This document shows, piece by piece, positions 6,178 through 12,507 of a stretch of 13,329 bases of DNA. Position numbers and translations under genes: made by a program. The DNA comes from Pseudomonadota bacterium (GTDB taxonomy: Bacteria > Pseudomonadota > Gammaproteobacteria > Enterobacterales > Enterobacteriaceae), in NCBI GenBank assembly GCA_023425455.1, contig JAFACP010000247.1, positions 1-13,329 of the forward strand, read 5' to 3'. The stretch's first letter is position 1, and each line of letters begins with the position of its first letter. A model generated the notes under the pieces. The model saw only the letters and a program-made list of their open reading frames with translations. It was not told where the DNA came from and searched no databases.

Positions 6178-6894
6178 TTGAGCATAAAATCGATTCAAAA
6201 ACAGAATGTTGTAAACGAAATTTATGATCAGATAAGCGAGAAACTGCTCGATGGCAGCTGGGCGCCAGGCAGCCGTCTCCCCTCTGAAGCCGAGATGACG
6301 GCATCGTTTAACGTCAGCCGGGTGAGCGTGCGTAGTGCCGTACAGCGGTTTCGCGATCTGGGGATTGTCGTAACCCGTCAGGGAAGCGGCAGCTACGTCA
6401 GCGATCACTTCACGCCCCAGATGCTAAGTAACGATCCGCGCCCGATCATGCACCTCAGCCGGGAAGAGTTTCACGACATGATGATCTTCCGCCAGACCGT
6501 GGAGTTCAAATGCGTGGAGCTGGCGGTCACTCACGCCACCGACGAAGATATTAACCAGCTTGAGCAAGCGCTGAACAACATGCTGATCAACAAAGGCGAC
6601 TACAAAAAATATTCCGAAGCCGATTACGCATTCCACCTGGCAATCGTCCGCGCCTCACACAACAGCGTTTTCTACAACGTCATGAACTCCATCAAGGACA
6701 TTTACTACTATTACCTGGAAGAGCTTAACCGCGCGCTGGGGATTACCCTTGAAAGCGTGGAAGCCCACATCAAGGTCTATATGTCGATCAAGAACCGGGA
6801 CGCCACCACGGCGGTGCAGGTACTCAACGAGGCGATGTCAGAGAACATCATCGCCATTGAGAAAATAAAATCGACGGACCCCACGGAAAAATAA
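6178..6894 (+). CDS. GntR-family transcriptional regulator, FadR subfamily
   Basis: This 238-residue DNA-binding protein has an N-terminal winged helix (about 5-75) with the GntR signature: LPSEAEM at 34-40, VSRVSVRSAVQ at 46-56 and GSGSYVS at 69-75. A helical FCD ligand domain covers about 95-230. Asp149, His153 and His197 fall where FCD proteins bind metal; the last usual histidine appears replaced near Asn223. I place the start at TTG 6178, with GGA 8 bases upstream, because the family motif begins at once (SIKSIQKQNVVNEIYDQI). The longer frame to GTG 6091 would run through the terminator and promoter. The likely job is to repress the adjacent hexonate genes and itself, with a sugar acid as inducer. 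This is inferred from position and shared palindromes. K-12 IdnR is instead of the LacI family. Confidence 0.87.
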   Translation: MSIKSIQKQNVVNEIYDQISEKLLDGSWAPGSRLPSEAEMTASFNVSRVSVRSAVQRFRDLGIVVTRQGSGSYVSDHFTPQMLSNDPRPIMHLSREEFHDMMIFRQTVEFKCVELAVTHATDEDINQLEQALNNMLINKGDYKKYSEADYAFHLAIVRASHNSVFYNVMNSIKDIYYYYLEELNRALGITLESVEAHIKVYMSIKNRDATTAVQVLNEAMSENIIAIEKIKSTDPTEK

Positions 6895-6933
6895 GGAACG
6901 TTTTTCTGTCATCCGCGGACTTGCCATAAAATA

Positions 6934-6962
6934 AAAATCCGCAACGCCGGGTTGCGGATTTT
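6934..6962. terminator. Bidirectional terminator between the regulator and gss
   Basis: AAAATCCGCAAC (6934-6945) and GTTGCGGATTTT (6951-6962) form a perfect 12-base-pair stem around a 5-base loop. T runs follow the GC-rich core in both directions, so it can serve both the rightward regulator gene and the leftward gss gene, whose stops lie 39 and 26 bases away. Confidence 0.85.
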
Positions 6963-6987
6963 CAGGGGCTGACAAGCTCACTTCAGA

Positions 6988-8850
6988 TTATTTATCTTTC
7001 ACCACGATCAGCGGCTCAATATCACTCTCTTTTTTCACCACCAGCGAATCATCGCCGCGCAGGCAGGTACCGCCATAATTTCCGCCCACGGTAAAGGTGC
7101 AGACCTGAATATATTTACCGTCCACCTTTGGCAGACACCACAGCTGCTGGTAGATATTTTTCCGGTCAACAAACTTACCGCTGGATTTATCCAGTAATTC
7201 GTCCTGCGGACTGATCAAATCAATATTGCTGCCACAGCGTCCGGCAATCGGTTTAACCGCATAGCCGGTCTGTTTCAGCAGCGCGTTAACCCCGAAATCC
7301 GTATCCAGCAGATAGCGATGGTGCGGGAAAAGCTGCCACAGCACCGGCAAAATCGCCTTATTCCCCGGAATAACCGTCCACAGCGGTTCGAACACCAGCA
7401 CTTCCGGGCGCAGCAGCACGTCAATCAGACGCACCTCGCCCTCGGGGTAACCGGTGCGGATTGGCACGGCAGCGTACTCGGTTTCGCTGACCTCGCGGAT
7501 CTGCTCAATCGCCGTCTCCCACGCCCAGGTTTTCCACACGCAGTCAACATGGCGCCCCTCATCATCAATCAGCTGACCGGCAGCATCCCACTTCAGCGCG
7601 CCAAGCCCGTGTAATATTTTAGTATCAAACCCGGCCTGCAGCAGCGAGCGTTGAATAAACAGCGCGTGATAGTCCTCTTCGACGTCGTTGTCCTGCATGA
7701 TGTGCACAAAGGGTCGCGCATGGCTGTGTTTCCAGGCCCCGGTCAGCTCTTCCAGCAGACCTTCTGCCGGGTTGTGTCCGCTGCCGCGATAGCCGTTTTT
7801 CACCCACTCCTCGAGAATGAGCCCCCCTTCGGTGTGGCAGGAGGCTGAATCGGCGTTGTACTCGTAGATCTTGATACCACGCGCATCCATGCAGAAATCC
7901 ATCCGCCCGGTGATCATGTGGTGGCGACGCCATTGCCACGACAGACGCAGGCGCGGCCAGAGGATTTTCGGGATGTCGAAAAGCGCCAGTAAACTGTCAT
8001 CTTTCAGCACTTTGTCGGTGGCATGCAGGTACATCAGATGCAGCTCGTTGGTCGCCTTGATAAGCTCCTGCTCGGCGCTTTCGCTGATGGTGAAATACTG
8101 GCAGGGATCGTTGTTGATCACATGACCATTGGCACGAATGTAGGCCTGCTGAAGCGGATCCGCCTCATTGAGCCACTTCCCGTCAAACTGACGTCGGTTC
8201 TTCAGCCGCGCGCCGCTGATGTTCAGCAGTTCGCCGTCAATTTCCGGCTGCGGAATGCTGTGCGCAGTCTCATCCGTCTGGATCATCCAGCCAAGAATTT
8301 CGGTATCGTTGAAGGTGTCATGCAGCGTGTAAAAACCGTTCTCAACGGTCATTCGCAGCTCGCGCGTCCACTGCTGGCCCAGCGGCAGCGGAGAGTGGAT
8401 CACATTCTGCTCGGCAATGCGCACCTTGTCGTCCAGAAGCTGGGTGATCACCGCAACATGGCCGGTTTCATGAAACTCTCCGCCCTTTTGCCAGATCAGC
8501 AGCGCGCCAGCCTGCGGCGCACGCGGCGAGCCATTGGCAAACGCCTGCAGCGGCAGGATGTTATCGTTCACCACCTCTCGCAAAAAGCGCAGCGAGAAGA
8601 TCTCCCACGCCATGCCGACGTCGGTAAAGACCACGCCATAATTCAGAAACAGAAAACGGCGCGCAAACTCGACACACTGCCATTTGTGGCCCATGTATTC
8701 ATTGCTGATATAGCTACGGAAATCCGCATCCTGCGGGTACTGGCGCGGATCAAGGCTGCCGTAATTTGAAGAGTAAATCGCCACGCCACCCGGCGCATAG
8801 CCTAACAACGTCCCGAATGGCGCGTCACTGCTTAACTTTCCTTTACGCAT
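6988..8850 (-). CDS. gss: Bifunctional glutathionylspermidine synthetase/amidase
   Basis: This 620-residue cytoplasmic enzyme matches E. coli Gss (619 residues) along its whole length. The N-terminal CHAP-type amidase domain (about 1-195) hydrolyses glutathionylspermidine to glutathione and spermidine; its nucleophile is Cys59 in WQCVEF, with His131 in GHV. The C-terminal ATP-grasp-like synthetase domain (about 205-615) joins them using ATP. HMITGRMDF places Arg316, which I recall as an active-site residue in E. coli, and YEYNADSASCHTE (329-341) and KPIAGRCGSNIDL are further hallmarks. Both catalytic halves look intact. The gene is divergent from the DsbA-like gene across 155 bases, and the nearby yghU keeps the gss-yghU neighbourhood of E. 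coli. The pathway links polyamine and thiol pools and protects protein thiols under oxidative stress or in stationary phase. Confidence 0.97.
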   Translation of the reverse strand: MRKGKLSSDAPFGTLLGYAPGGVAIYSSNYGSLDPRQYPQDADFRSYISNEYMGHKWQCVEFARRFLFLNYGVVFTDVGMAWEIFSLRFLREVVNDNILPLQAFANGSPRAPQAGALLIWQKGGEFHETGHVAVITQLLDDKVRIAEQNVIHSPLPLGQQWTRELRMTVENGFYTLHDTFNDTEILGWMIQTDETAHSIPQPEIDGELLNISGARLKNRRQFDGKWLNEADPLQQAYIRANGHVINNDPCQYFTISESAEQELIKATNELHLMYLHATDKVLKDDSLLALFDIPKILWPRLRLSWQWRRHHMITGRMDFCMDARGIKIYEYNADSASCHTEGGLILEEWVKNGYRGSGHNPAEGLLEELTGAWKHSHARPFVHIMQDNDVEEDYHALFIQRSLLQAGFDTKILHGLGALKWDAAGQLIDDEGRHVDCVWKTWAWETAIEQIREVSETEYAAVPIRTGYPEGEVRLIDVLLRPEVLVFEPLWTVIPGNKAILPVLWQLFPHHRYLLDTDFGVNALLKQTGYAVKPIAGRCGSNIDLISPQDELLDKSSGKFVDRKNIYQQLWCLPKVDGKYIQVCTFTVGGNYGGTCLRGDDSLVVKKESDIEPLIVVKDK

Positions 8851-9005
8851 CTTTCCAACCTAAAACAGGCAGGCGGCAATTTTTTGAGGGGTTGTCGTCG
8901 TCTGCACGTTGCAATTAACCTGACAGAGGTGGATTTATCATACACCTGCGTGGCAAATTATTCGTCGCAACAATGATTAAAAAATTCACAACATCAGGAG
9001 TCCAC

Positions 9006-9554
9006 ATGAGCTTACAGGCACAACCGCTGGAATGGGGCCATGGCCCGCACACCTTTGAAGTGTTCCTGGAACCAACCTGCCCGTTCTCAGTAAAAGCATT
9101 CAATAAGTTAAACGCCTTTCTCCAGCTGGCGGGGGAAGATAAGGTCACCGTTAAAATCCGTCTACAGTCTCAGCCGTGGCATCTCTTTTCCGGGGTAATT
9201 GTGCGCTGTATCCTGGCGGCCTCCACCCTGCCGGATGGCAAAGCCGCCGCGCATAAGGTGATGCAGGCGGTCGCCGATCGTCGGGAAGAGTTTGAATTTA
9301 CTGACCACTGCAGCGGCCCCAATATGCAGGCCACTCCGGAAGAGATTATCGCCCGCATCGAGCGCTACAGCGGGGTCAGGGTTGCCGACGCGTTCGCGCA
9401 TCCGGAGCTGCAAAACATCATCAAGTGGCACTGTAAATATGCCCGCCAGAACGGCATTCACGTCTCCCCGACGTTTATGGTCAATGGCCTGGTGCAGGCG
9501 GATTTAGGCAGCGGCGACGAGATAGACGTTTGGGCGAAGCGGTTGCCCGGTTAG
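9006..9554 (+). CDS. DsbA-fold thioredoxin-like protein with CPFS active site
   Basis: This 182-residue protein has a thioredoxin/DsbA-type layout. An N-terminal strand leads to EPTCPFSVKAF with Cys25 and Ser28 in the CxxC position, a helical insertion follows (about 60-140), and SPTFMVNG carries the conserved cis-proline Pro155. The second cysteine of the redox pair is replaced by serine, so it would act as a single-cysteine enzyme or a thiol binder. Other cysteines are 68, 102 and 143. No signal peptide is visible, so it is probably cytoplasmic. ATG 9006 has AGGAG 5 bases upstream; an earlier in-frame ATG at 8973 lacks this. It lies between gss and yghU, both glutathione-linked, which suggests work on glutathione- or glutathionylspermidine-type disulfides. 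That role is inference; the exact family name is not certain. Confidence 0.85.
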   Translation: MSLQAQPLEWGHGPHTFEVFLEPTCPFSVKAFNKLNAFLQLAGEDKVTVKIRLQSQPWHLFSGVIVRCILAASTLPDGKAAAHKVMQAVADRREEFEFTDHCSGPNMQATPEEIIARIERYSGVRVADAFAHPELQNIIKWHCKYARQNGIHVSPTFMVNGLVQADLGSGDEIDVWAKRLPG

Positions 9555-9566
9555 GTCCTTTCTGGT

Positions 9567-9606
9567 CCGCAGGGCGGGTGGCCGCCGCGCCGTACCCGGC
9601 CTGCGG
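9567..9606. repeat. REP-like extragenic palindrome
   Basis: An outer arm CCGCAGG/CCTGCGG, a G/G mismatch, then CGGGT/ACCCG and a GT bulge next to GGC/GCC build a GC-rich imperfect hairpin. This arrangement, with CGGGTGGC on one side and ACCCGGCCTGC on the other, is like enteric REP elements. It lies just after the DsbA-like stop codon. GGGGGTTTT follows, so it may also weaken read-through into yghU. A second copy is not visible in this window. Confidence 0.5.
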
Positions 9607-9635
9607 CAAGGGGGTTTTGATTGCGCTCACAACGT

Positions 9636-9664
9636 TAAACCGTTTACAAATCTCCTGCTACACT
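9636..9664 (+). promoter_or_regulatory. Extended -10 promoter of yghU with an overlapping palindrome
   Basis: TGCTACACT (9656-9664) is an extended -10 with a TACACT hexamer, placing the start near 9671, about 27 bases before yghU. The -35 position holds no good hexamer but is covered by the 11-base palindrome TAAACCGTTTA (9636-9646), a possible binding site for an unidentified regulator. Confidence 0.4.
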
Positions 9665-9697
9665 GCCCTCAATACATCAGCAAAAAGGCAGGCCAAC

Positions 9698-10564
9698 ATG
9701 TCAGACAACACGTACCAGCCACCGAAAGTGTGGGAGTGGAAGAAGAACAACGGCGGCGCGTTCGCCAGTATCAACCGTCCGGTTTCCGGCGCCACGCATG
9801 AGAAAGCACTGCCGGTCGGCTCGCACCCGCTGCAGCTCTACTCGCTGGGTACCCCGAACGGCCAGAAAGTCACCATTATGCTTGAGGAGCTGCTGGCGCT
9901 GGGCGTGACCGGCGCCGAATACGATGCGTGGCTGATCCGCATCGGCGAAGGGGAGCAGTTCTCCAGCGGTTTTGTCGGGGTGAACCCGAACTCGAAAATT
10001 CCGGCCCTCAGCGACCACTCCACCACCCCGCCGACGCGGGTCTTTGAATCCGGCAATATCCTGCTCTACCTCGCGGAGAAATTTGGCCACTTCCTGCCGA
10101 AAGATCCGGCGGGCCGCACGGAAACCCTGAACTGGCTGTTCTGGCTGCAGGGCGCCGCGCCGTTCCTCGGCGGCGGTTTCGGTCACTTCTACAACTACGC
10201 GCCGGTCAAAATTGAGTACGCGATTGACCGCTTCACCATGGAGGCGAAACGCCTGCTGGACGTTCTGGATAAGCAGCTGGCGCGCGGCCGTTATGTTGCG
10301 GGTGAAGAGTACACCATCGCCGATATGGCCATCTGGCCGTGGTTCGGCAGCGTGGCGCTCGGGAACGTCTATAACGCCGCGGAATTCCTCGAAGCGGAGA
10401 AATACACCAACGTGCAGCGCTGGGCGAAAGATGTGGCCCACCGCCCGGCCGTGCAGCGCGGGCGTATCGTCAACCGCACCAACGGTGAGCTCAGCGAACA
10501 GCTCCACGAGCGTCACGCGGCGAGCGACTTCGATACCCACACCGAAGACAAACGTCAGGCGTGA
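9698..10564 (+). CDS. yghU: Nu-class glutathione transferase-like disulfide-bond oxidoreductase YghU
   Basis: This 288-residue cytoplasmic protein has the same length as E. coli YghU and, from memory, is nearly identical through the core (LPVG.HPLQLYSLGTPNGQKVTIMLEELLALG). YghU belongs to the Nu class of glutathione transferases, which bind two glutathiones or one glutathione disulfide per active site and reduce disulfides. The N-terminal thioredoxin-like domain (about 45-130) has the glutathione-site segments TPNGQKV, NPNSKIPAL and ESG. The helical C-terminal domain (about 140-265) includes WLFWLQGAAPFLGGGFGHF and DMAIWPWFG. ATG 9698 is preceded by AAGGCAGG. Its stop and that of the convergent ModA-like gene are 27 bases apart, with a hairpin between. 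The linkage to gss supports a part in glutathionylspermidine-linked thiol metabolism. Confidence 0.96.
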   Translation: MSDNTYQPPKVWEWKKNNGGAFASINRPVSGATHEKALPVGSHPLQLYSLGTPNGQKVTIMLEELLALGVTGAEYDAWLIRIGEGEQFSSGFVGVNPNSKIPALSDHSTTPPTRVFESGNILLYLAEKFGHFLPKDPAGRTETLNWLFWLQGAAPFLGGGFGHFYNYAPVKIEYAIDRFTMEAKRLLDVLDKQLARGRYVAGEEYTIADMAIWPWFGSVALGNVYNAAEFLEAEKYTNVQRWAKDVAHRPAVQRGRIVNRTNGELSEQLHERHAASDFDTHTEDKRQA

Positions 10565-10571
10565 TCTCCCG

Positions 10572-10591
10572 CCGGGCGGCTCGCCGCCCGG
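10572..10591. terminator. GC-rich hairpin between convergent stop codons
   Basis: CCGGGCGG and CCGCCCGG form a perfect 8-base-pair stem around CTCG. It fills 20 of the 27 bases between the yghU stop (10564) and the stop of the leftward ModA-like gene (10592), abutting the latter. No T tract follows on either strand, so it is at best a weak terminator or a 3'-end stabiliser. Confidence 0.45.
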
Positions 10592-11275
10592 TCAACCAGC
10601 AAACCCCGCCTCGTGCAGACATGCCTGCGCCACTTCTGACTGTAAAAACGTCGCCAGCCGCTGCCCCTGCGCGGTCATCACCGCGCACGCATATTGCGCA
10701 GACGGGTTGAACGGCGCGGGGATCGGCATTACCGTCAGCCCGGCTATCTGGCGTAATGCTGGCGCATAGCTTGCGTAGCCAATAAAAAGATCGGCCTGTC
10801 CGCCCTGGATAAGCCACGCTGCCGCCAGCGTCCCCGCCGGAACGGGTGCAGAGTGCCGCCCGCCCACCAGCGCCATTGACCGCGCGCCAATCGCTGCGCC
10901 CGCGTCGCCCAACGCCGAAAACAACGCCCGGGCGTAATCACCACACGGATCGGCCCCTGGCGCCGAGGTGGCGACGCGCAGATCCTCGCGGGCAAGCAGC
11001 GACAGCCAGTCCTCATTCTCCCGCAGCGCAGCGGTACGCACGGTCAGGCACAGCCTGTTGCTGGTAAAGGCGGCGACCGAGCGGGCCAGGCCTGCGCTCA
11101 GTAAGGCCTGCGGATGCGCCAGATTTGCCGAGGCGAAGAGATCGCACGGCTCACCGCGTTCGATGCGCTCCCGTAACAGCCCGGCCGGGCCGAAGCAGGT
11201 TTCCACCGGCTGCGGAAAGTGCGCCATCAACGACGGCCACACCGCCCGCAGGCTCCCTGCCGCCAGCACCCGCAT
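10592..11275 (-). CDS. ModA-like substrate-binding-fold protein without signal peptide
   Basis: This 227-residue protein has the fold of molybdate-type periplasmic binding proteins (ModA, COG0725). It begins VLAAGSLRAVWPSL (3-16), matching the first strand of mature ModA, and continues with GLLRERIERGEPCDLFASAN (32-51), PAGTLAAAWLIQGGQADLFIGY (146-167) and a ModA-like end. There is no signal peptide: the fold starts within three residues of the initiator. It has six cysteines (27, 44, 76, 111, 197, 219), unusual for an exported binding protein and consistent with the cytoplasm. The usual Ser-Gly before the ALA-type loop is Pro30-Ala31, so the classic oxyanion site is altered. ATG 11275 overlaps the upstream stop in TGATG with AGGGGA 7 bases before it, so translation is coupled to the exported binding protein. 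Function is unknown; ligand sensing or intracellular binding are possibilities. Confidence 0.8.
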   Translation of the reverse strand: MRVLAAGSLRAVWPSLMAHFPQPVETCFGPAGLLRERIERGEPCDLFASANLAHPQALLSAGLARSVAAFTSNRLCLTVRTAALRENEDWLSLLAREDLRVATSAPGADPCGDYARALFSALGDAGAAIGARSMALVGGRHSAPVPAGTLAAAWLIQGGQADLFIGYASYAPALRQIAGLTVMPIPAPFNPSAQYACAVMTAQGQRLATFLQSEVAQACLHEAGFAG

Positions 11276-12327
11276 CAGTCAATCCCCTGATAGCGGGTAC
11301 GGTAGAAGCGCTGATACCAGTCGTTCGCCACCTGACGCATATCCACGTCTTTAAATTTTTGCGGATAGAGTTTTTTCGCCATCCACAGCTCGCCAATCCC
11401 CATCGCCTCCGGCATCGGGTAGCCCCAGGCTTTGGCGTACTCCGGCATCAGGTAGACACGGTGATGTTTCACCGCGTCAATCACCTGCCACTGCGGGCTG
11501 ACGTTGATCTCACTCACCACCGACGGGTAGCGATCCTGCACGAAGATCACCTGCGGATCCCAGGCGATCACCTGCTCCATTGCCACGGTTTTAAACCCCT
11601 GCAGCGTGGCTGCCGCCACGTTCACCGCGCCGGCGTGCGCCATCATCAGGCCGGTGTACTTCCCGGAACCGTAGGTGGTGAGCTGCGGGTTCGCCATATA
11701 GGCGCGCACCCGCTGTGCCGGCGCAATGTCCTTCAGGCGTTCGCTGACCAGTCTGCGCCCCGCCTCCGTTGCGGCGATCAGCGCTTTCGCTTCCTGCGGC
11801 TTATTCACAATCTCGCCAATCAGGGCGATCCCTTCGCGCAGTCCCTGCGTGTAGGCCTGCTCCTCATCGGCTATCGTCGGGTTCATTTTCGCTTTTTCAC
11901 CGGGCGCATCGTGACGCAGCGAGATCGCGACCACCGGGATCCCAGGACGACTGATCTTATCGATCATCTCCTGCGGCGCGTAGTTGGTGACAAACACCAC
12001 CTGCGGCCTGAGCGCCACCAGCTTTTCCGGGTCAACGTGCGTCAGATCGCCGAGCATCGGCTTTCGCTTCAGCTCCGGCGCCAGACGCGCATACCCTTCG
12101 CCAAGCTGCTGTTGCCAGTTAGCCATCACGCCGACAATTTTATCGCTGGCATTCATCTGCACCAGCAGGTTCAGCGTCTGGTGCTGCAGAACCACCACAC
12201 GGTCTACCTTATCCGGGATCGTCACCGTACGGCCAATCTGATCCGTTATCTGGCGCGCGGCCTCTGACGATAACGGGAGTAAAATCAGTACGCTAAACGC
12301 GACTGCCTGCCAAAAACGCTGTTTCAT
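11275..12327 (-). CDS. Periplasmic substrate-binding protein, BtuF/FepB/MolA class
   Basis: This 350-residue protein has an N-terminal signal peptide (charged MKQR, hydrophobic 6-20, cleavage after Ala23 in SEA-AR) and no lipobox cysteine, so it is predicted to be free in the periplasm. The mature part matches the PF01497 class that feeds importers for siderophores, haem, cobalamin or, in MolA, molybdate and tungstate. ITDQIGRTVTIPDKVDRVV (27-45) is the usual first strand. MLGDLTHVDPEKLVALRPQVVFV follows, and a long central helix and second lobe with EQVIAWDPQVIFVQDRYP complete it. GAGGAT precedes the ATG. It is coupled to the ModA-like gene, and no permease or ATPase gene is present here. 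The ligand is unknown; the ModA-like partner makes an oxyanion such as molybdate worth considering, as well as iron chelates. Confidence 0.88.
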   Translation of the reverse strand: MKQRFWQAVAFSVLILLPLSSEAARQITDQIGRTVTIPDKVDRVVVLQHQTLNLLVQMNASDKIVGVMANWQQQLGEGYARLAPELKRKPMLGDLTHVDPEKLVALRPQVVFVTNYAPQEMIDKISRPGIPVVAISLRHDAPGEKAKMNPTIADEEQAYTQGLREGIALIGEIVNKPQEAKALIAATEAGRRLVSERLKDIAPAQRVRAYMANPQLTTYGSGKYTGLMMAHAGAVNVAAATLQGFKTVAMEQVIAWDPQVIFVQDRYPSVVSEINVSPQWQVIDAVKHHRVYLMPEYAKAWGYPMPEAMGIGELWMAKKLYPQKFKDVDMRQVANDWYQRFYRTRYQGID

Positions 12328-12355
12328 CGTATCCTCACTTTTCGTTATGCAATGA

Positions 12356-12389
12356 ATTATATAGCGATAAGTGCAGTGAGTCCCGGACT
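12356..12389 (-). promoter_or_regulatory. Promoter of the binding-protein pair with a palindromic site at -35
   Basis: On the minus strand a perfect TATAAT lies at 12361-12356, about 29 bases before the ATG. No -35 hexamer is recognisable 17 bases upstream. That region instead holds the 11-base palindrome AGTCCCGGACT (12379-12389), a candidate regulator site. A short GC-rich hairpin (CCCGC/GCGGG, 12397-12411) follows further upstream. The opposite gene's promoter in 12420-12507 could not be fixed; TTTACA at 12451 with AAAAAT at 12474 is the best weak candidate. Confidence 0.45.
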
Positions 12390-12507
12390 GCTTTCACCCG
12401 CGGCGAGCGGGCAGCCCTTAACGCAAATCAGCCTCTTTTTTCAACACAATATTTACAACGCCGAAGAATATGGCAAAAATCACGCTTATTTTCCGAAGAG
12501 TCACGGC

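Noticed and set aside
5654..6304. 216-codon leftward open frame across the dehydrogenase end and the regulator start
   Set aside because: It crosses a strong terminator and two well-supported rightward genes, and shows no recognisable domain.
8023..8769. 248-codon rightward open frame
   Set aside because: It is antisense to gss, with a composition typical of a shadow frame.
9701..10540. 279-codon leftward open frame
   Set aside because: It is exactly antisense to yghU, which is recognised along its full length.
11125..12267. 380-codon rightward open frame
   Set aside because: It lies wholly opposite the well-supported binding-protein gene. Its protein is rich in His, Arg and Leu as expected of an antisense shadow in GC-rich DNA, and it has no ribosome site or family resemblance.
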